A stretch of 64,000 nucleotides of DNA from F23-B02 sp963625685. GTDB taxonomy: Bacteria > Bacillota > Clostridia > Oscillospirales > Oscillospiraceae. Below the pieces are notes generated by a model. It made no database searches. It saw nothing but the letters and a program-made list of their open reading frames with translations, and had not been told where the DNA came from. Position numbers and translations under genes: made by a program. Position 1 is the stretch's first letter. Every line of letters begins with the position of its first letter. Location of the stretch: NCBI GenBank assembly GCA_963625685.1, contig CAVFTR010000007.1, positions 40,081 through 104,080 on the forward strand, written 5' to 3'. Shown here piece by piece: positions 38,532 through 47,227 of the stretch.

Positions 38532-39992
38532 ATGAGCGATCTGAAATTTTATTTTGACGGCACGAACGGCACGCCCTTTTCCGGCGAGGTCACGATAGAC
38601 GTCATGATATCCAAGCAGGAAAAGCCCAGGGATATCGGGCAGCTCAAATTCAAATACTCCGACGGCTTCTTTCTGCGCTCGGCCTGCTCGTACAATCACG
38701 AGCTTGCGATAATGTCGCTGGGGCTCACGATGAGCGCGTTCACCTACAAAAACGACGGCGACAGCCACATGCGCGCCGCCCTGCGCGGCATAGGCATCGA
38801 CGAGCGCAGCATCGAGAGCTTCCGCTTTGACGATCAGCTCAGCTGCGAGGATACCTGCGGCTATATCATCGCCGCGAAAAGGCTGCCGGACGACAGCTAT
38901 CTCATCCCCATAGTTATCCGCAGTCACCACTACGGCGGCGAGTGGGTCAGCAACGCCCACGCCGTCGAGGACGCGTACCCCGATCACGCCGCGGGCTTCA
39001 AGGCGGCAGCCGATATCGCCTATGACGCGGTAACGGACTATATCTCGCGGCGCGGCTTCGAAAAGGACAGGGTGCGGCTCTGGGTCTGCGGCTACAGCCG
39101 CGGGGGCGCGGTGACCAATCTTCTGGCCGCGCGCCTGACCTTCGAGGGCGGCTTCGGCAAGGACAATGTTTTTGCCTACAGCTTCGCAACGCCCGTCACG
39201 GTCTACGACAGGGCAAATCTCTTCACCGACAATATATTCAACATCATATCCGAAATGGACGTCGTGCCGCGCATGCCGCTGCGCTACTGGGAGCTCGGGC
39301 GCTACGGCACTGACATGATCGTGCCCTGCAAGGCGCGGCGCGGCCTCGGCGAATATACGCGGCTGCTCGGCCAGATGCAGGCGCAGTTCAGGCTGATAAT
39401 GGACGAGCTCGGCGTCGAGGCCGATTATGTTCCGCTCGACGATCAGGAGCGCGCGCTCGACCTGTTTTTCGATTACGCCGACGATCTGCTCGACACGCCG
39501 CTGAAATACCGCGACGACGGCTACCAGCAGCTGGCGATGGAATTCATGAAGAGCAAGATGCACGGCGATGTGTTCGAGCTGCGCAAGTTCATAAACTTCC
39601 TGCTCGACGGCAACGAGGAGATGGCCTCCGAGCTGTGCTCGCTTATCGACAACTGGCACGAGCTCGGCGGGCTCGAAAAGGCGCGGCGCCTCGGCGTAAT
39701 GATATCAAAGCGCAAATCCGGCGACAAATCGCCCGCGACGGAGCTCATATTCATGGTCGTCGGCATACTCTTCCGCTACGCGGCGAAATTCACCGCGACC
39801 AAGGTAACGGGCGGCGCGCAGGATTATTTCTACGAGCAGCTCGTCACCCTCTTCGTCGACGCGTATCAGCACGGCGGCGATTCGTTCATCCTCCAGCAGC
39901 ACTGGCCGGAGGCCTACCTCGCCTGGCTCAGGGCCGCTCCGGCGGAGGATCTCTTCAGACTCGGCAGCTACACCAGGGAATCTGTTAAATAA
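38532..39992 (+). CDS. Lipase-like (class 3/Mbeg1-type) alpha/beta hydrolase
   Basis: 486 residues. The nucleophile elbow reads WVCGYSRGGAVTNLLAARL (GxSxG), followed by FAYSFATPV and an Asp in SEMDVVPRMP, which is the class 3 lipase pattern. The first 120 residues have no clear relative, and the C-terminal 150 are helical. There is no signal peptide, so it is probably cytoplasmic. The substrate is unknown. GGAGGG precedes the ATG. The nucleotidyltransferase gene starts 14 bases after the stop. Confidence 0.8.
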   Translation: MSDLKFYFDGTNGTPFSGEVTIDVMISKQEKPRDIGQLKFKYSDGFFLRSACSYNHELAIMSLGLTMSAFTYKNDGDSHMRAALRGIGIDERSIESFRFDDQLSCEDTCGYIIAAKRLPDDSYLIPIVIRSHHYGGEWVSNAHAVEDAYPDHAAGFKAAADIAYDAVTDYISRRGFEKDRVRLWVCGYSRGGAVTNLLAARLTFEGGFGKDNVFAYSFATPVTVYDRANLFTDNIFNIISEMDVVPRMPLRYWELGRYGTDMIVPCKARRGLGEYTRLLGQMQAQFRLIMDELGVEADYVPLDDQERALDLFFDYADDLLDTPLKYRDDGYQQLAMEFMKSKMHGDVFELRKFINFLLDGNEEMASELCSLIDNWHELGGLEKARRLGVMISKRKSGDKSPATELIFMVVGILFRYAAKFTATKVTGGAQDYFYEQLVTLFVDAYQHGGDSFILQQHWPEAYLAWLRAAPAEDLFRLGSYTRESVK

Positions 39993-40006
39993 AAAGGAGA
40001 GCTTAT

Positions 40007-40945
40007 ATGGACAAGACCATTGTTGTCATGGCGGCCGGGCTCGGCTCGCGCTACGGCGGCGTAAAGCAGATCGAGCGCCTCGGCCCCGACGGCGAGATAC
40101 TCATGGAGTACGCCATTTACGACGCGCTGCGCGCCGGCTTCAATAAGATCGTGCTCATAATAAAGCCCGAGATATTCGACGACGTGAAGTCGCTTTTCGG
40201 CGACCGCATCGAAAAAAGCAGCGGCATAAGGATAGACTACGCCTTCCAGACCATGGACCGCTTCACCGAGAGCAGACCGGAGTTTTCCGCCCGCACGAAG
40301 CCCTTCGGCACGGTCCACGCCGTCCTCTGCGCAAAGGAGCTCATAAAAACGCCCTTCGCCGTCATGAACGCGGACGATTACTACGGTGCGGAGGCCTTCA
40401 GCGTCATGGCGGAAAAGCTCGAGGAGCTTCACGGTGCGCGGGACGCGGCCATGGTCGCCTACAGGCTCAGGAACACCGTCAGCCCCTTCGGCACGGTCAC
40501 GCGCGGCGTGTGCAGCGTCGAAAACGGCCTGCTGCGCGGCGTGAAGGAGACGTATAAGATAAAGCTCCTCCCCGACGGTACGATACGCGACACCTCCGAA
40601 GGCGAGGACGGCCCCGTCCTCGCGCCGGACAGCTTCGTCTCCATGAATCTCTGGGGCTGTCATCAGGATATACTGCCCGTGATGGAGCGCTATTTTGCCG
40701 GCTTTCTCGCCGCTCTGCCCGCGGACGAGCTCGGGGCCGAGTGTCTGCTGCCGACCATGATGGGCGAGCTCACAGACAGCGGCAGGATAAGCATCTCCGT
40801 TCTCGGCACCAACGACCGCTGGTTCGGCCTGACGTATAAGGAGGATAAGCCCGGTGCCGTTGCCGCCCTCACCGCCCTGCACGAGAGCGGCGCATATCCC
40901 CCCGCCCTGTGGCGAGATCAAAGCGAAAAAGTCCTTGTCGTATGA
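40007..40945 (+). CDS. Sugar-phosphate nucleotidyltransferase-like protein (paralogue A)
   Basis: 312 residues. The N-terminal nucleotide loop VMAAGLGSRYGGVKQ is that of NDP-sugar pyrophosphorylases, and the metal Asp pair is in FAVMNADDYYG. Next comes the family's KPFGTVHAVLCAK block. It shares the overall plan with the protein at 42227-43147. Sugar specificity cannot be read. Its last codons and stop are embedded in a 16-bp perfect terminator. Confidence 0.88.
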   Translation: MDKTIVVMAAGLGSRYGGVKQIERLGPDGEILMEYAIYDALRAGFNKIVLIIKPEIFDDVKSLFGDRIEKSSGIRIDYAFQTMDRFTESRPEFSARTKPFGTVHAVLCAKELIKTPFAVMNADDYYGAEAFSVMAEKLEELHGARDAAMVAYRLRNTVSPFGTVTRGVCSVENGLLRGVKETYKIKLLPDGTIRDTSEGEDGPVLAPDSFVSMNLWGCHQDILPVMERYFAGFLAALPADELGAECLLPTMMGELTDSGRISISVLGTNDRWFGLTYKEDKPGAVAALTALHESGAYPPALWRDQSEKVLVV

Positions 40946-40959
40946 CAAGGACTTTTTCG
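40924..40959. terminator. 16-bp perfect bidirectional terminator over a stop codon
   Basis: 40924-40939 pairs with 40944-40959 around GTAT; T-runs on both sides. It encodes the last residues (EKVLVV) and stop of the upstream gene and also ends the convergent minus-strand gene. Confidence 0.85.
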
Positions 40960-40970
40960 TGCTTATCCTG

Positions 40971-42134
40971 TTACCTTTTCTTCTTGGTATATGGCTCGGT
41001 GGTGTCGTACTCGCCGTATTCGCAGCCGATGTTCCTGGCGTCCACGTCGTCGATGAGCCTCGGCTTTCCGAAAAGCGATTTCTTGTAAAGCTGTATCCTG
41101 CCCGTGCCGTTGCCGCCGTTCCACAGGCGCTGATGCCGCTTCGTGCCGTTTGGCGCTTCGTAGTTTATCAGCAGCATATCCTCCTTGAAGCAGCGGATGC
41201 GCGTTTCCATGATGGCCCTGAAGGTCTCCTGACGGACATACCACAGTATCTCGTCGTCGGTCTCCTCGGCCTCGAAGGCCGTGCGCGAGAGCGTCCAGAA
41301 CTTGGAGAAGTTGAACTCGTAGCACCTGCCCTCGTAGTAGAAGCCGCCCAGCAGCTTGCGATCAAGCGCGACGCCGAAGACCTTCGGCCTGCCGCCGCCT
41401 ATCTCAAAGGCGCTGTTTAGAAGCTTTCTGCCGCTTATCCGGCTCGTGAGATCCCAGGAGCTGAGCCAGACCCAGGGCGTCGTGAAGTCCGAGCCCCAGT
41501 TCTTGTCGGCATAGCCGTTGCAGGTCTCGGGCGTTACGATGTACCTTTCGCCGTTGAAGATTATCTCGCCCTCGTAATAGGTCTTGATGCCCTCGGCATG
41601 CCAGTACATCTCAAAGGCGTTTATGAGCCGGAAGAATCTGCTCGCGCCGTAGCCGACGTTATAGGGTATCTGCTTGCTGACCTTAAGGCGCCAGCTCATG
41701 CTGCCGGCGTCGCACATGTACTCGGGATGCGCCCTCGCCTCTGCCTCGCTTATATCCACGCTGCCGCGCAGCTCGGTCTCGCAGGCGAAGCAGTCGGCAG
41801 CCTCGACGGAATAGGGCGCGCTGAAATGCACCTTTATGTCCTTCCACGCGAAGAAGCGGTGCAGCTGCCTGTGCACCCTGCCCCAGGTGCCGACGTTTAC
41901 CATGAGGTACGAGGGCTTTTTGCCCGCGGCTTTATTTCGCGGGAGCTGACCCAGCGTCGGGCTGTCCTCGGCAAGGTCTGGATTGCAGAGGAAAAACTCG
42001 ATGAAAAACGGCTTTTCCTCGCCGGTTCGCGCATTGCGCGCCGTGAGCGAATGCCACCACCAGTCGTAGCCCTGCCTGCGCAGCGGCCCGCGGAGCATGC
42101 ACTCATTGCGTGAGATGTCCTTCCTTGAAAACAT
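40971..42134 (-). CDS. Tocopherol cyclase-like protein
   Basis: 387 residues. It shows the pattern of the tocopherol-cyclase/lipocalin-like family: an early GYDWWWHSLTARN, middle SMSWRLKVSKQIPYNVGYG, and NGYADKNWGSDFTTPWVWLSS. Bacterial members in Clostridia have no proven reaction, and tocopherol synthesis is not expected here; a role with a lipid or glycolipid is more likely. The ATG at 42134 has AGGAGGAG upstream. It lies 92 bases downstream of paralogue B on the same strand. Confidence 0.8.
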   Translation of the reverse strand: MFSRKDISRNECMLRGPLRRQGYDWWWHSLTARNARTGEEKPFFIEFFLCNPDLAEDSPTLGQLPRNKAAGKKPSYLMVNVGTWGRVHRQLHRFFAWKDIKVHFSAPYSVEAADCFACETELRGSVDISEAEARAHPEYMCDAGSMSWRLKVSKQIPYNVGYGASRFFRLINAFEMYWHAEGIKTYYEGEIIFNGERYIVTPETCNGYADKNWGSDFTTPWVWLSSWDLTSRISGRKLLNSAFEIGGGRPKVFGVALDRKLLGGFYYEGRCYEFNFSKFWTLSRTAFEAEETDDEILWYVRQETFRAIMETRIRCFKEDMLLINYEAPNGTKRHQRLWNGGNGTGRIQLYKKSLFGKPRLIDDVDARNIGCEYGEYDTTEPYTKKKR

Positions 42135-42226
42135 TGCTCTCCTCCTGTAAATTATTTTTCCCTGTGTTTTCTTTGTTATATAATATACAAAAAGAGAGTT
42201 TTTGTCAAGTATCGGACAGTTTTCTT

Positions 42227-43147
42227 TCAGATGTTTGCTCCATCCCAGAGCTTTTCGGGGTATACGCCGCGCTTTTTCATATCGGCTATCGCGGCCTTTA
42301 CAGAGTCGAGGTCCTCGCGGTAGGTCATGCCGTACCAGGTCTCGGCGCAGTCGAGGATGCGCACCGTCGCGAGGCCCTCCCTGAGCTGCTCGTTTGCGAT
42401 AAAGGGCAGGAAGTACTCGCACCTGAGCGGATCAAGCGGCAGGCTTTTGTCCAGGAAGGCCGGGAAGCGGGCATAGAGCTCGTCGAGCATCAGGGGCGAA
42501 AAGCCCCAGAAATTCATGGAGACCGTCGCGTCGCCGGAGAGCGGAACAAAGGTCACGCCGTCCTCGGTGTAGGCAGCGTCCGCGCCGCGCTTTTCGATAT
42601 GCGTGCGCTCGGTGATATCGACGAGATATCCGTTTTCGGTCTTACACACGCCGCGCGCGACCGAGCCGTTTTCCGTCACGGTGTTGCGCAGCTTGTAGCC
42701 GACCATGGCGTACTCGCCGGGCTCCCTGTCGCCGCTTAAAAATTCGTACATCGCGCTGTACGCGCCCGCGCCGTAGAAATCATCGGCGTTTATGACGGCG
42801 AAGGGGCCGTCGACCGTGCCGCGGCAGCACATAACGGCGTGCCCCGTGCCCCAGGGCTTTTCCCTTCCCTCGGGGACGGCGTAGCCCCCGGGCAGAACGT
42901 CGAGCTGCTGATAGACGTAGCTTACGTCGAAGTATTTTTCCATGCGCGCGCCTATCGCGGCCCTGAAGCTGTCGGCTATCTCGTGCTTGATGATAAAGGC
43001 TATCCTGCGGAAGCCCGCGCGGTAGGCGTCAAAGAGCGAAAAGTCGATTATCGCGTGACCCTCGCCGTCGACGGCGGTGATCTGCTTGAGTCCTCCGAAG
43101 CGGCTGCCCATTCCGGCGGCCATGATAACAAGCGTCGGCTCCTTCAT
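42227..43147 (-). CDS. Sugar-phosphate nucleotidyltransferase-like protein (paralogue B)
   Basis: 306 residues. Starts with IMAAGMGSRFGGLKQ, then FAVINADDFYG and an EKPWGTGHAVMCC block, matching paralogue A (40007-40945) along its length. The two copies lie on opposite strands on either side of the tocopherol-cyclase-like gene. A NDP-sugar product for surface glycan or glycolipid is inferred. The stop of the SecB-like gene is one base away from its start, so translation may be coupled. Confidence 0.88.
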   Translation of the reverse strand: MKEPTLVIMAAGMGSRFGGLKQITAVDGEGHAIIDFSLFDAYRAGFRRIAFIIKHEIADSFRAAIGARMEKYFDVSYVYQQLDVLPGGYAVPEGREKPWGTGHAVMCCRGTVDGPFAVINADDFYGAGAYSAMYEFLSGDREPGEYAMVGYKLRNTVTENGSVARGVCKTENGYLVDITERTHIEKRGADAAYTEDGVTFVPLSGDATVSMNFWGFSPLMLDELYARFPAFLDKSLPLDPLRCEYFLPFIANEQLREGLATVRILDCAETWYGMTYREDLDSVKAAIADMKKRGVYPEKLWDGANI

Positions 43148-43148
43148 A

Positions 43149-43502
43149 TCACTTGCCCTTGAGGTCGAGCTCGTTTATGCCCATGGCGACGGATATCCCG
43201 CGTATGGCCTCGAAGGTCCTGTCCTGCGCTATCTCCATGCCGGCGTTCATCGCGTCCTCGGTAAACTCCTTTTCTTCGTCGGGGAGCTTTACGACGGTCT
43301 CGGTCGTGATATCGAAGACGAAATATTTCTCCTCGGGGTCGTGGATGCTGATGTTCAGATACAGGAAGGCAAAGCCGTTCCACTCATCGGGGAGCTTGAC
43401 GGAGACCTTGCCGGTCTGGGTGAGCTGGAGCTCCGCGCCTAGGCTCGTGTCGAGCTTCGTGCTGAGGCTCACGGTCTTGAAATCGATATATTCAACGTTC
43501 AT
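43149..43502 (-). CDS. Small protein, possibly SecB-fold
   Basis: 117 residues. The pattern of a beta-rich first part with alternating strands (LSTKLDTSLGAELQLTQ, FLYLNISIHD, YFVFDITTE) and one C-terminal amphipathic helix (DRTFEAIRGISVAMGIN) recalls the SecB fold seen in small Firmicutes proteins, but this is a fold guess without a diagnostic motif. There is no signal peptide or Cys. It lies between DegV and paralogue B in one direction. Confidence 0.45.
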   Translation of the reverse strand: MNVEYIDFKTVSLSTKLDTSLGAELQLTQTGKVSVKLPDEWNGFAFLYLNISIHDPEEKYFVFDITTETVVKLPDEEKEFTEDAMNAGMEIAQDRTFEAIRGISVAMGINELDLKGK

Positions 43503-43515
43503 GTCATTTTACCTC

Positions 43516-44388
43516 TCAGTTAGTTCTCTTTTTGCCGACGAAAAACGCCGCCATCAGGCCGGGGCCGCAGTTTGAGCCGATGGTCGTTCCGATGTAGGTG
43601 TAAAACACGTCGCGGAAGCCGAACTCGCGCCTTATCTCCTCGCCGAACTGCTCGGCCTCCTCGGCGATATCCGAGTGGCAGATATACAGCGTCTGGTCCT
43701 CTGGATCGACGCACAGCTCACGTATTATCCTGTGTATGCGGTCTATCGTGTGCTTTTTGCCGCGCTCCTTGGCCTGAACTATGAGGTGTCCGTCAAGGTC
43801 GAGGTTCAGTATCGGCCAGATATTCAGCGCATGGGCGACGACCATGCCGGTGCGGCTGACCCTGCCGCTGCGGTACAGGTAGGTAAGGTCGCCCGTCGTG
43901 TAATAGGTGTTTATATTGCCCTTGACCTTTTCAAGCTCGGCCTGGCAGTCGTCGGCGCTGCTGCCGCAGTCGCGCAGGTCGGCGGCCAGAATGGCGAGCA
44001 TGCCGTAGCCCACGGAGGCGAGGGTCGAGTCTATGACCCTTATGTCCGCGCCGGGGTTATCGCGCATGAGCATGTCCGCCGCGGAGACGGCGTTGGCCCA
44101 GGTGCCGGATATGCCGCTGCCGAGCGCTATGTGGACGATCGGCTGCTTTTTTTCAAGAAGCGGCGTCCAGAACTCGATGAACTGATACGGTGTCACCTGG
44201 CTCGTCTTCGGGCAGTCGCCGGCGCGCATGCCGTCGTAAAAGCCCTTGAGGTCGGCGGGGTCCATCGAATCGGTGAAGCTCTCGTCGCCTATGGCGTAGT
44301 TCATTTTCAGCGGTATTATGCCGCGGCTGCCGCAGAAGCTCAGCGGCAGGTCGCAGCCGGAATCCGTCGTCACGATAAAACTGCCCAT
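43516..44388 (-). CDS. DegV family fatty-acid binding protein
   Basis: 290 residues. N-terminal VTTDSGCDLP and later TSQVTPYQF, IALGSGISGTW and RVSRTGMVVAHALNI are the DegV family landmarks, with the Ser that contacts the fatty-acid carboxylate in the SGISGT segment. DegV/FakB proteins carry fatty acids for kinase FakA. I chose the ATG at 44388, eight bases after AGGAGG, over the one at 44394. It lies 12 bases after the Crp/Fnr gene. Confidence 0.93.
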   Translation of the reverse strand: MGSFIVTTDSGCDLPLSFCGSRGIIPLKMNYAIGDESFTDSMDPADLKGFYDGMRAGDCPKTSQVTPYQFIEFWTPLLEKKQPIVHIALGSGISGTWANAVSAADMLMRDNPGADIRVIDSTLASVGYGMLAILAADLRDCGSSADDCQAELEKVKGNINTYYTTGDLTYLYRSGRVSRTGMVVAHALNIWPILNLDLDGHLIVQAKERGKKHTIDRIHRIIRELCVDPEDQTLYICHSDIAEEAEQFGEEIRREFGFRDVFYTYIGTTIGSNCGPGLMAAFFVGKKRTN

Positions 44389-44400
44389 TTTCATTTCCTC

Positions 44401-45048
44401 CTACATTGATAAAAGTTCTATTTTTCTTCCGCTGGAGCGTATGAGCTCCTCCTCGCGCATGAGGCGCAGCTCGCGCATGAGGCTCGTGCGGTCGACGCAC
44501 AGATAGTTTGCAAGCTGCGACAGGCTCAGCTCCGTCTCGAAGCAATGGCTCCCCGTTTTCTCTGCAAGGTACTCGAAATAGCTCGTGAGCTTCTGCCGGA
44601 CGGTCTTTTTGCTTATCATGTTTATCCGCAGCGCCATCATCTGCGCCTTTTTCGCGGAGAGCGCGAAGAGATTCTTCGTCACCGCCGTGTGATGCTCGCA
44701 GGCGTTGGGGCAGCGTCCGCACAGCGTGCTCATTTTGAAAAACAGCACGCCGCAGTCGGAGTCGGCCTCCGCGACGTAGCCCAGGCCGCTGTAAGGCATG
44801 GTGAAGACCTCGCCGAAGATGTCGTTCACGCCGTAGTTTTCAAGCAGCGTGTACTCGCCCTCGCTGTCGACGCAGTAAAGATGCGCCCGCCCCGTGAGCA
44901 GGACGCAGAGGTTCCTTACCTCGGGCTCGAAAACGAGTATCGTGTCGCCCTTTCTGAACCTGCGCAGCTCGGGTCTGAAGCAGCTGACCATGGCGTCGAT
45001 GCTCGCGCAGCTCACGCCGTCAAAAAGCTCAACATTCTGAAGATCCAT
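44401..45048 (-). CDS. Crp/Fnr-family regulator with a cysteine cluster
   Basis: 215 residues: cNMP-binding-like beta roll (about 15-120), long dimer helix, and a C-terminal HTH with LSLSQLANYLCVDRTSLMRELRLM. A cysteine group CGRCPNAC just before the dimer helix could hold an iron-sulfur cluster or react with O2 or NO. It is divergent from a flavodiiron protein, and a palindrome lies between them. Control of that detoxification gene is a reasonable inference. Confidence 0.88.
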   Translation of the reverse strand: MDLQNVELFDGVSCASIDAMVSCFRPELRRFRKGDTILVFEPEVRNLCVLLTGRAHLYCVDSEGEYTLLENYGVNDIFGEVFTMPYSGLGYVAEADSDCGVLFFKMSTLCGRCPNACEHHTAVTKNLFALSAKKAQMMALRINMISKKTVRQKLTSYFEYLAEKTGSHCFETELSLSQLANYLCVDRTSLMRELRLMREEELIRSSGRKIELLSM

Positions 45049-45078
45049 TATACCCGCCCCCTTTTTAAGACGATTTTT

Positions 45079-45106
45079 TAACGATTATATCACAGTATTG
45101 TGGTAT
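45079..45106. promoter_or_regulatory. Divergent promoter region with Crp/Fnr-type palindrome
   Basis: An 18-bp palindrome TATCACA-GTAT-TGTGGTA (45088-45105) with one arm mismatch. On the plus strand TTAACG (45079-45084) and TGGTAT (45101-45106), 17 bases apart, frame it. On the minus strand TATAAT (45089-45084) touches it. The adjacent Crp/Fnr regulator is the probable ligand. Confidence 0.65.
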
Positions 45107-45173
45107 GTGCTACATCAATCTGCCGCAGAAATGTATAAAATCACATCGAAAACACAAATGGGAGGTTCACATT

Positions 45174-47177
45174 ATGCACTGCACGAGAAAAGTCACCGCC
45201 GATCTGACCTGGATCGGAGCCGACGACCGCCGCCTGGCCTGCTTTGAGGGCGTTTACGGCGTGCCCGACGGCGTTTCCTACAACGCATATCTCTTAAACG
45301 ACGAAAAGACCGTTTTGTTCGACACGGTCGACAAGGCCGTCAGCCGCACCTTCTTTGAAAACCTCGCCCACGCGCTGGACGGAAGGGAGCTCGACTACCT
45401 CGTCGTCTCTCACATGGAGCCCGACCACGCGGCGACCATAGAGGAGCTCACGCTGCGCCACCCCGAGCTGACCATCGTGTGCAACGATAAGATAAAGACC
45501 ATGCTCGGCCAGTTCTTCTCCCTGTCGGACACGCTCAAATACCACATCGTCGCCGAGGGCGACAGGCTGTGCACCGGCAGGCACGAGTTCACCTTCGTCA
45601 TGGCGCCGATGGTGCACTGGCCCGAGGTCATGATGACCTACGACCTGAGCGACAGGATGCTCTTCTCGGCCGACGCCTTCGGCACCTTCGGCGCCTTGAA
45701 CGGGCACCTCTTCGCCGACGAGGTCGATTTCTTCACCGACTACGTCGACGAGGCGCGGCGCTACTACACCAACATCGTCGGCAAATACGGCGCGCAGGTG
45801 CAGTCGGTGCTCAAAAAGGCGGCGGGGCTCGAGCTCGATTACGTCTGCCCGCTGCATGGCTTCGTATGGCGCAGCCACTTCGGCGACTTCCTCGAAAGAT
45901 ATCTCAAGTGGAGCTCCTACACCCCCGAGGAAAACGGCGTTCTCCTCGCCTACGCCTCGGTCTACGGCCACACGGAAAACACCGTGAACATCCTCGCCTG
46001 CAAGCTCGCAGAGCGCGGCGTGAAGGTCAGGGTCTACGACACCTCCGTCACCCCCGCGTCCTACATCCTGTCAGACGCATTCAGGTACAGCCACCTCGTG
46101 CTCGCCTCGACGACCTATAACGCCGGCATCTTCGTCACGATGGAAAACCTCGTGCATGATATCGCAAACCACAATCTTCAGAACAGGAAGATCGCCCTGC
46201 TCGAAAACGGCTCGTGGGCTCCCACCAGCGGCAAGCTCATGATGGATATACTCTCGAAGCTGCGCGGCACGCAGTTTATCGGTCAGACGGTCTCGCTCAG
46301 GTCCGATATGACCGTCTCTCAGCTTGACGAGCTCGACGCGCTCGCAGACGAGATAGCCGCCGATATCCTCCCCGCGGCGCCCGTTATCGAAGCGGCGGCC
46401 GGAGGAGCGGGCACGGTCCTCGACGTGGACGGCGGCGTCTTTACGAAGCTCAGCTACGGCGTCGAGGTGCTCACGACCCGCGTCGACGGCAGGGACTACG
46501 GCTGCATCATCAACACCGCCGGGCAGGTCGCGGCCTGCGATCCCAAGAAGATCACCATATCCGTCATCAAGAAAAACCACACCTGCGACATGGTCGCGAA
46601 GGCCGGGCGCTTCAATATCTCCATCCTCACCGAGGACGCGCCCTACAGCGTGTTCCAGCACTTCGGCTTCCAGAGCGGCCGCGAGGTCGATAAATTCGCC
46701 GGCTGCGAGCACGACACCCGCATGGCAAACGGCATACGCTATATCCCGAAGTACACCAACGCCGTCCTCTCCTGCGAGATCATCGACGTCGTCGACGTCG
46801 AGACCCAGGTGCTGTACGTTGCAAACGTCGTCGAGGCCAAGCTCCTCTCCGACGCGCCGAGCTGCACCTACGCATACTACCATGCGCACATAAAGCCCAA
46901 GAAAAACCCCGCTCCGGCGCCGGTCGAGGGCTATGTCTGCCGTATCTGCGGCTACTTCCACGAGGGAAGCGAGCTGCCCGAGGATTTCATCTGCCCCCTG
47001 TGCAAGCACGGCAGCGAGGACTTCGAGCACGTCGTTCCCGAGGTCAGGGAGCCCGTCCGCGGCTATGTCTGCACCGTCTGCGACCACTTCGAGCCCTGCG
47101 ACGGCGAGCTTCCCGAGGATTACGTCTGCCCGATATGCCATCACGGCAGGGAGGACTTCGAGCCCGCCGTCAGATAA
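45174..47177 (+). CDS. Flavodiiron protein with flavin-reductase and two rubredoxin domains
   Basis: 667 residues. Domain order: diiron MBL domain with HMEPDH (about 82-87) and HGFVW; flavodoxin domain with YASVYGHTENT (about 262-272); a flavin-reductase-like domain (about 415-565); then two rubredoxin-like domains with CRIC/CPLC and CTVC/CPIC. This protein should reduce O2 or NO using electrons brought through its rubredoxins. Two tandem rubredoxins plus a flavin reductase on one chain is less usual than the single-rubredoxin type. The ATG at 45174 has GGGAGG upstream. Confidence 0.93.
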   Translation: MHCTRKVTADLTWIGADDRRLACFEGVYGVPDGVSYNAYLLNDEKTVLFDTVDKAVSRTFFENLAHALDGRELDYLVVSHMEPDHAATIEELTLRHPELTIVCNDKIKTMLGQFFSLSDTLKYHIVAEGDRLCTGRHEFTFVMAPMVHWPEVMMTYDLSDRMLFSADAFGTFGALNGHLFADEVDFFTDYVDEARRYYTNIVGKYGAQVQSVLKKAAGLELDYVCPLHGFVWRSHFGDFLERYLKWSSYTPEENGVLLAYASVYGHTENTVNILACKLAERGVKVRVYDTSVTPASYILSDAFRYSHLVLASTTYNAGIFVTMENLVHDIANHNLQNRKIALLENGSWAPTSGKLMMDILSKLRGTQFIGQTVSLRSDMTVSQLDELDALADEIAADILPAAPVIEAAAGGAGTVLDVDGGVFTKLSYGVEVLTTRVDGRDYGCIINTAGQVAACDPKKITISVIKKNHTCDMVAKAGRFNISILTEDAPYSVFQHFGFQSGREVDKFAGCEHDTRMANGIRYIPKYTNAVLSCEIIDVVDVETQVLYVANVVEAKLLSDAPSCTYAYYHAHIKPKKNPAPAPVEGYVCRICGYFHEGSELPEDFICPLCKHGSEDFEHVVPEVREPVRGYVCTVCDHFEPCDGELPEDYVCPICHHGREDFEPAVR

Positions 47178-47188
47178 AACGCGCAATG

Positions 47189-47218
47189 AAAATGCCGCGG
47201 CCTGAGCCGCGGCATTTT
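47189..47218. terminator. Bidirectional intrinsic terminator
   Basis: AAAATGCCGCGGC (47189-47201) pairs with GCCGCGGCATTTT (47206-47218). It separates the flavodiiron and pssA-like genes. Confidence 0.9.
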
Positions 47219-47227
47219 TAATGTGAT

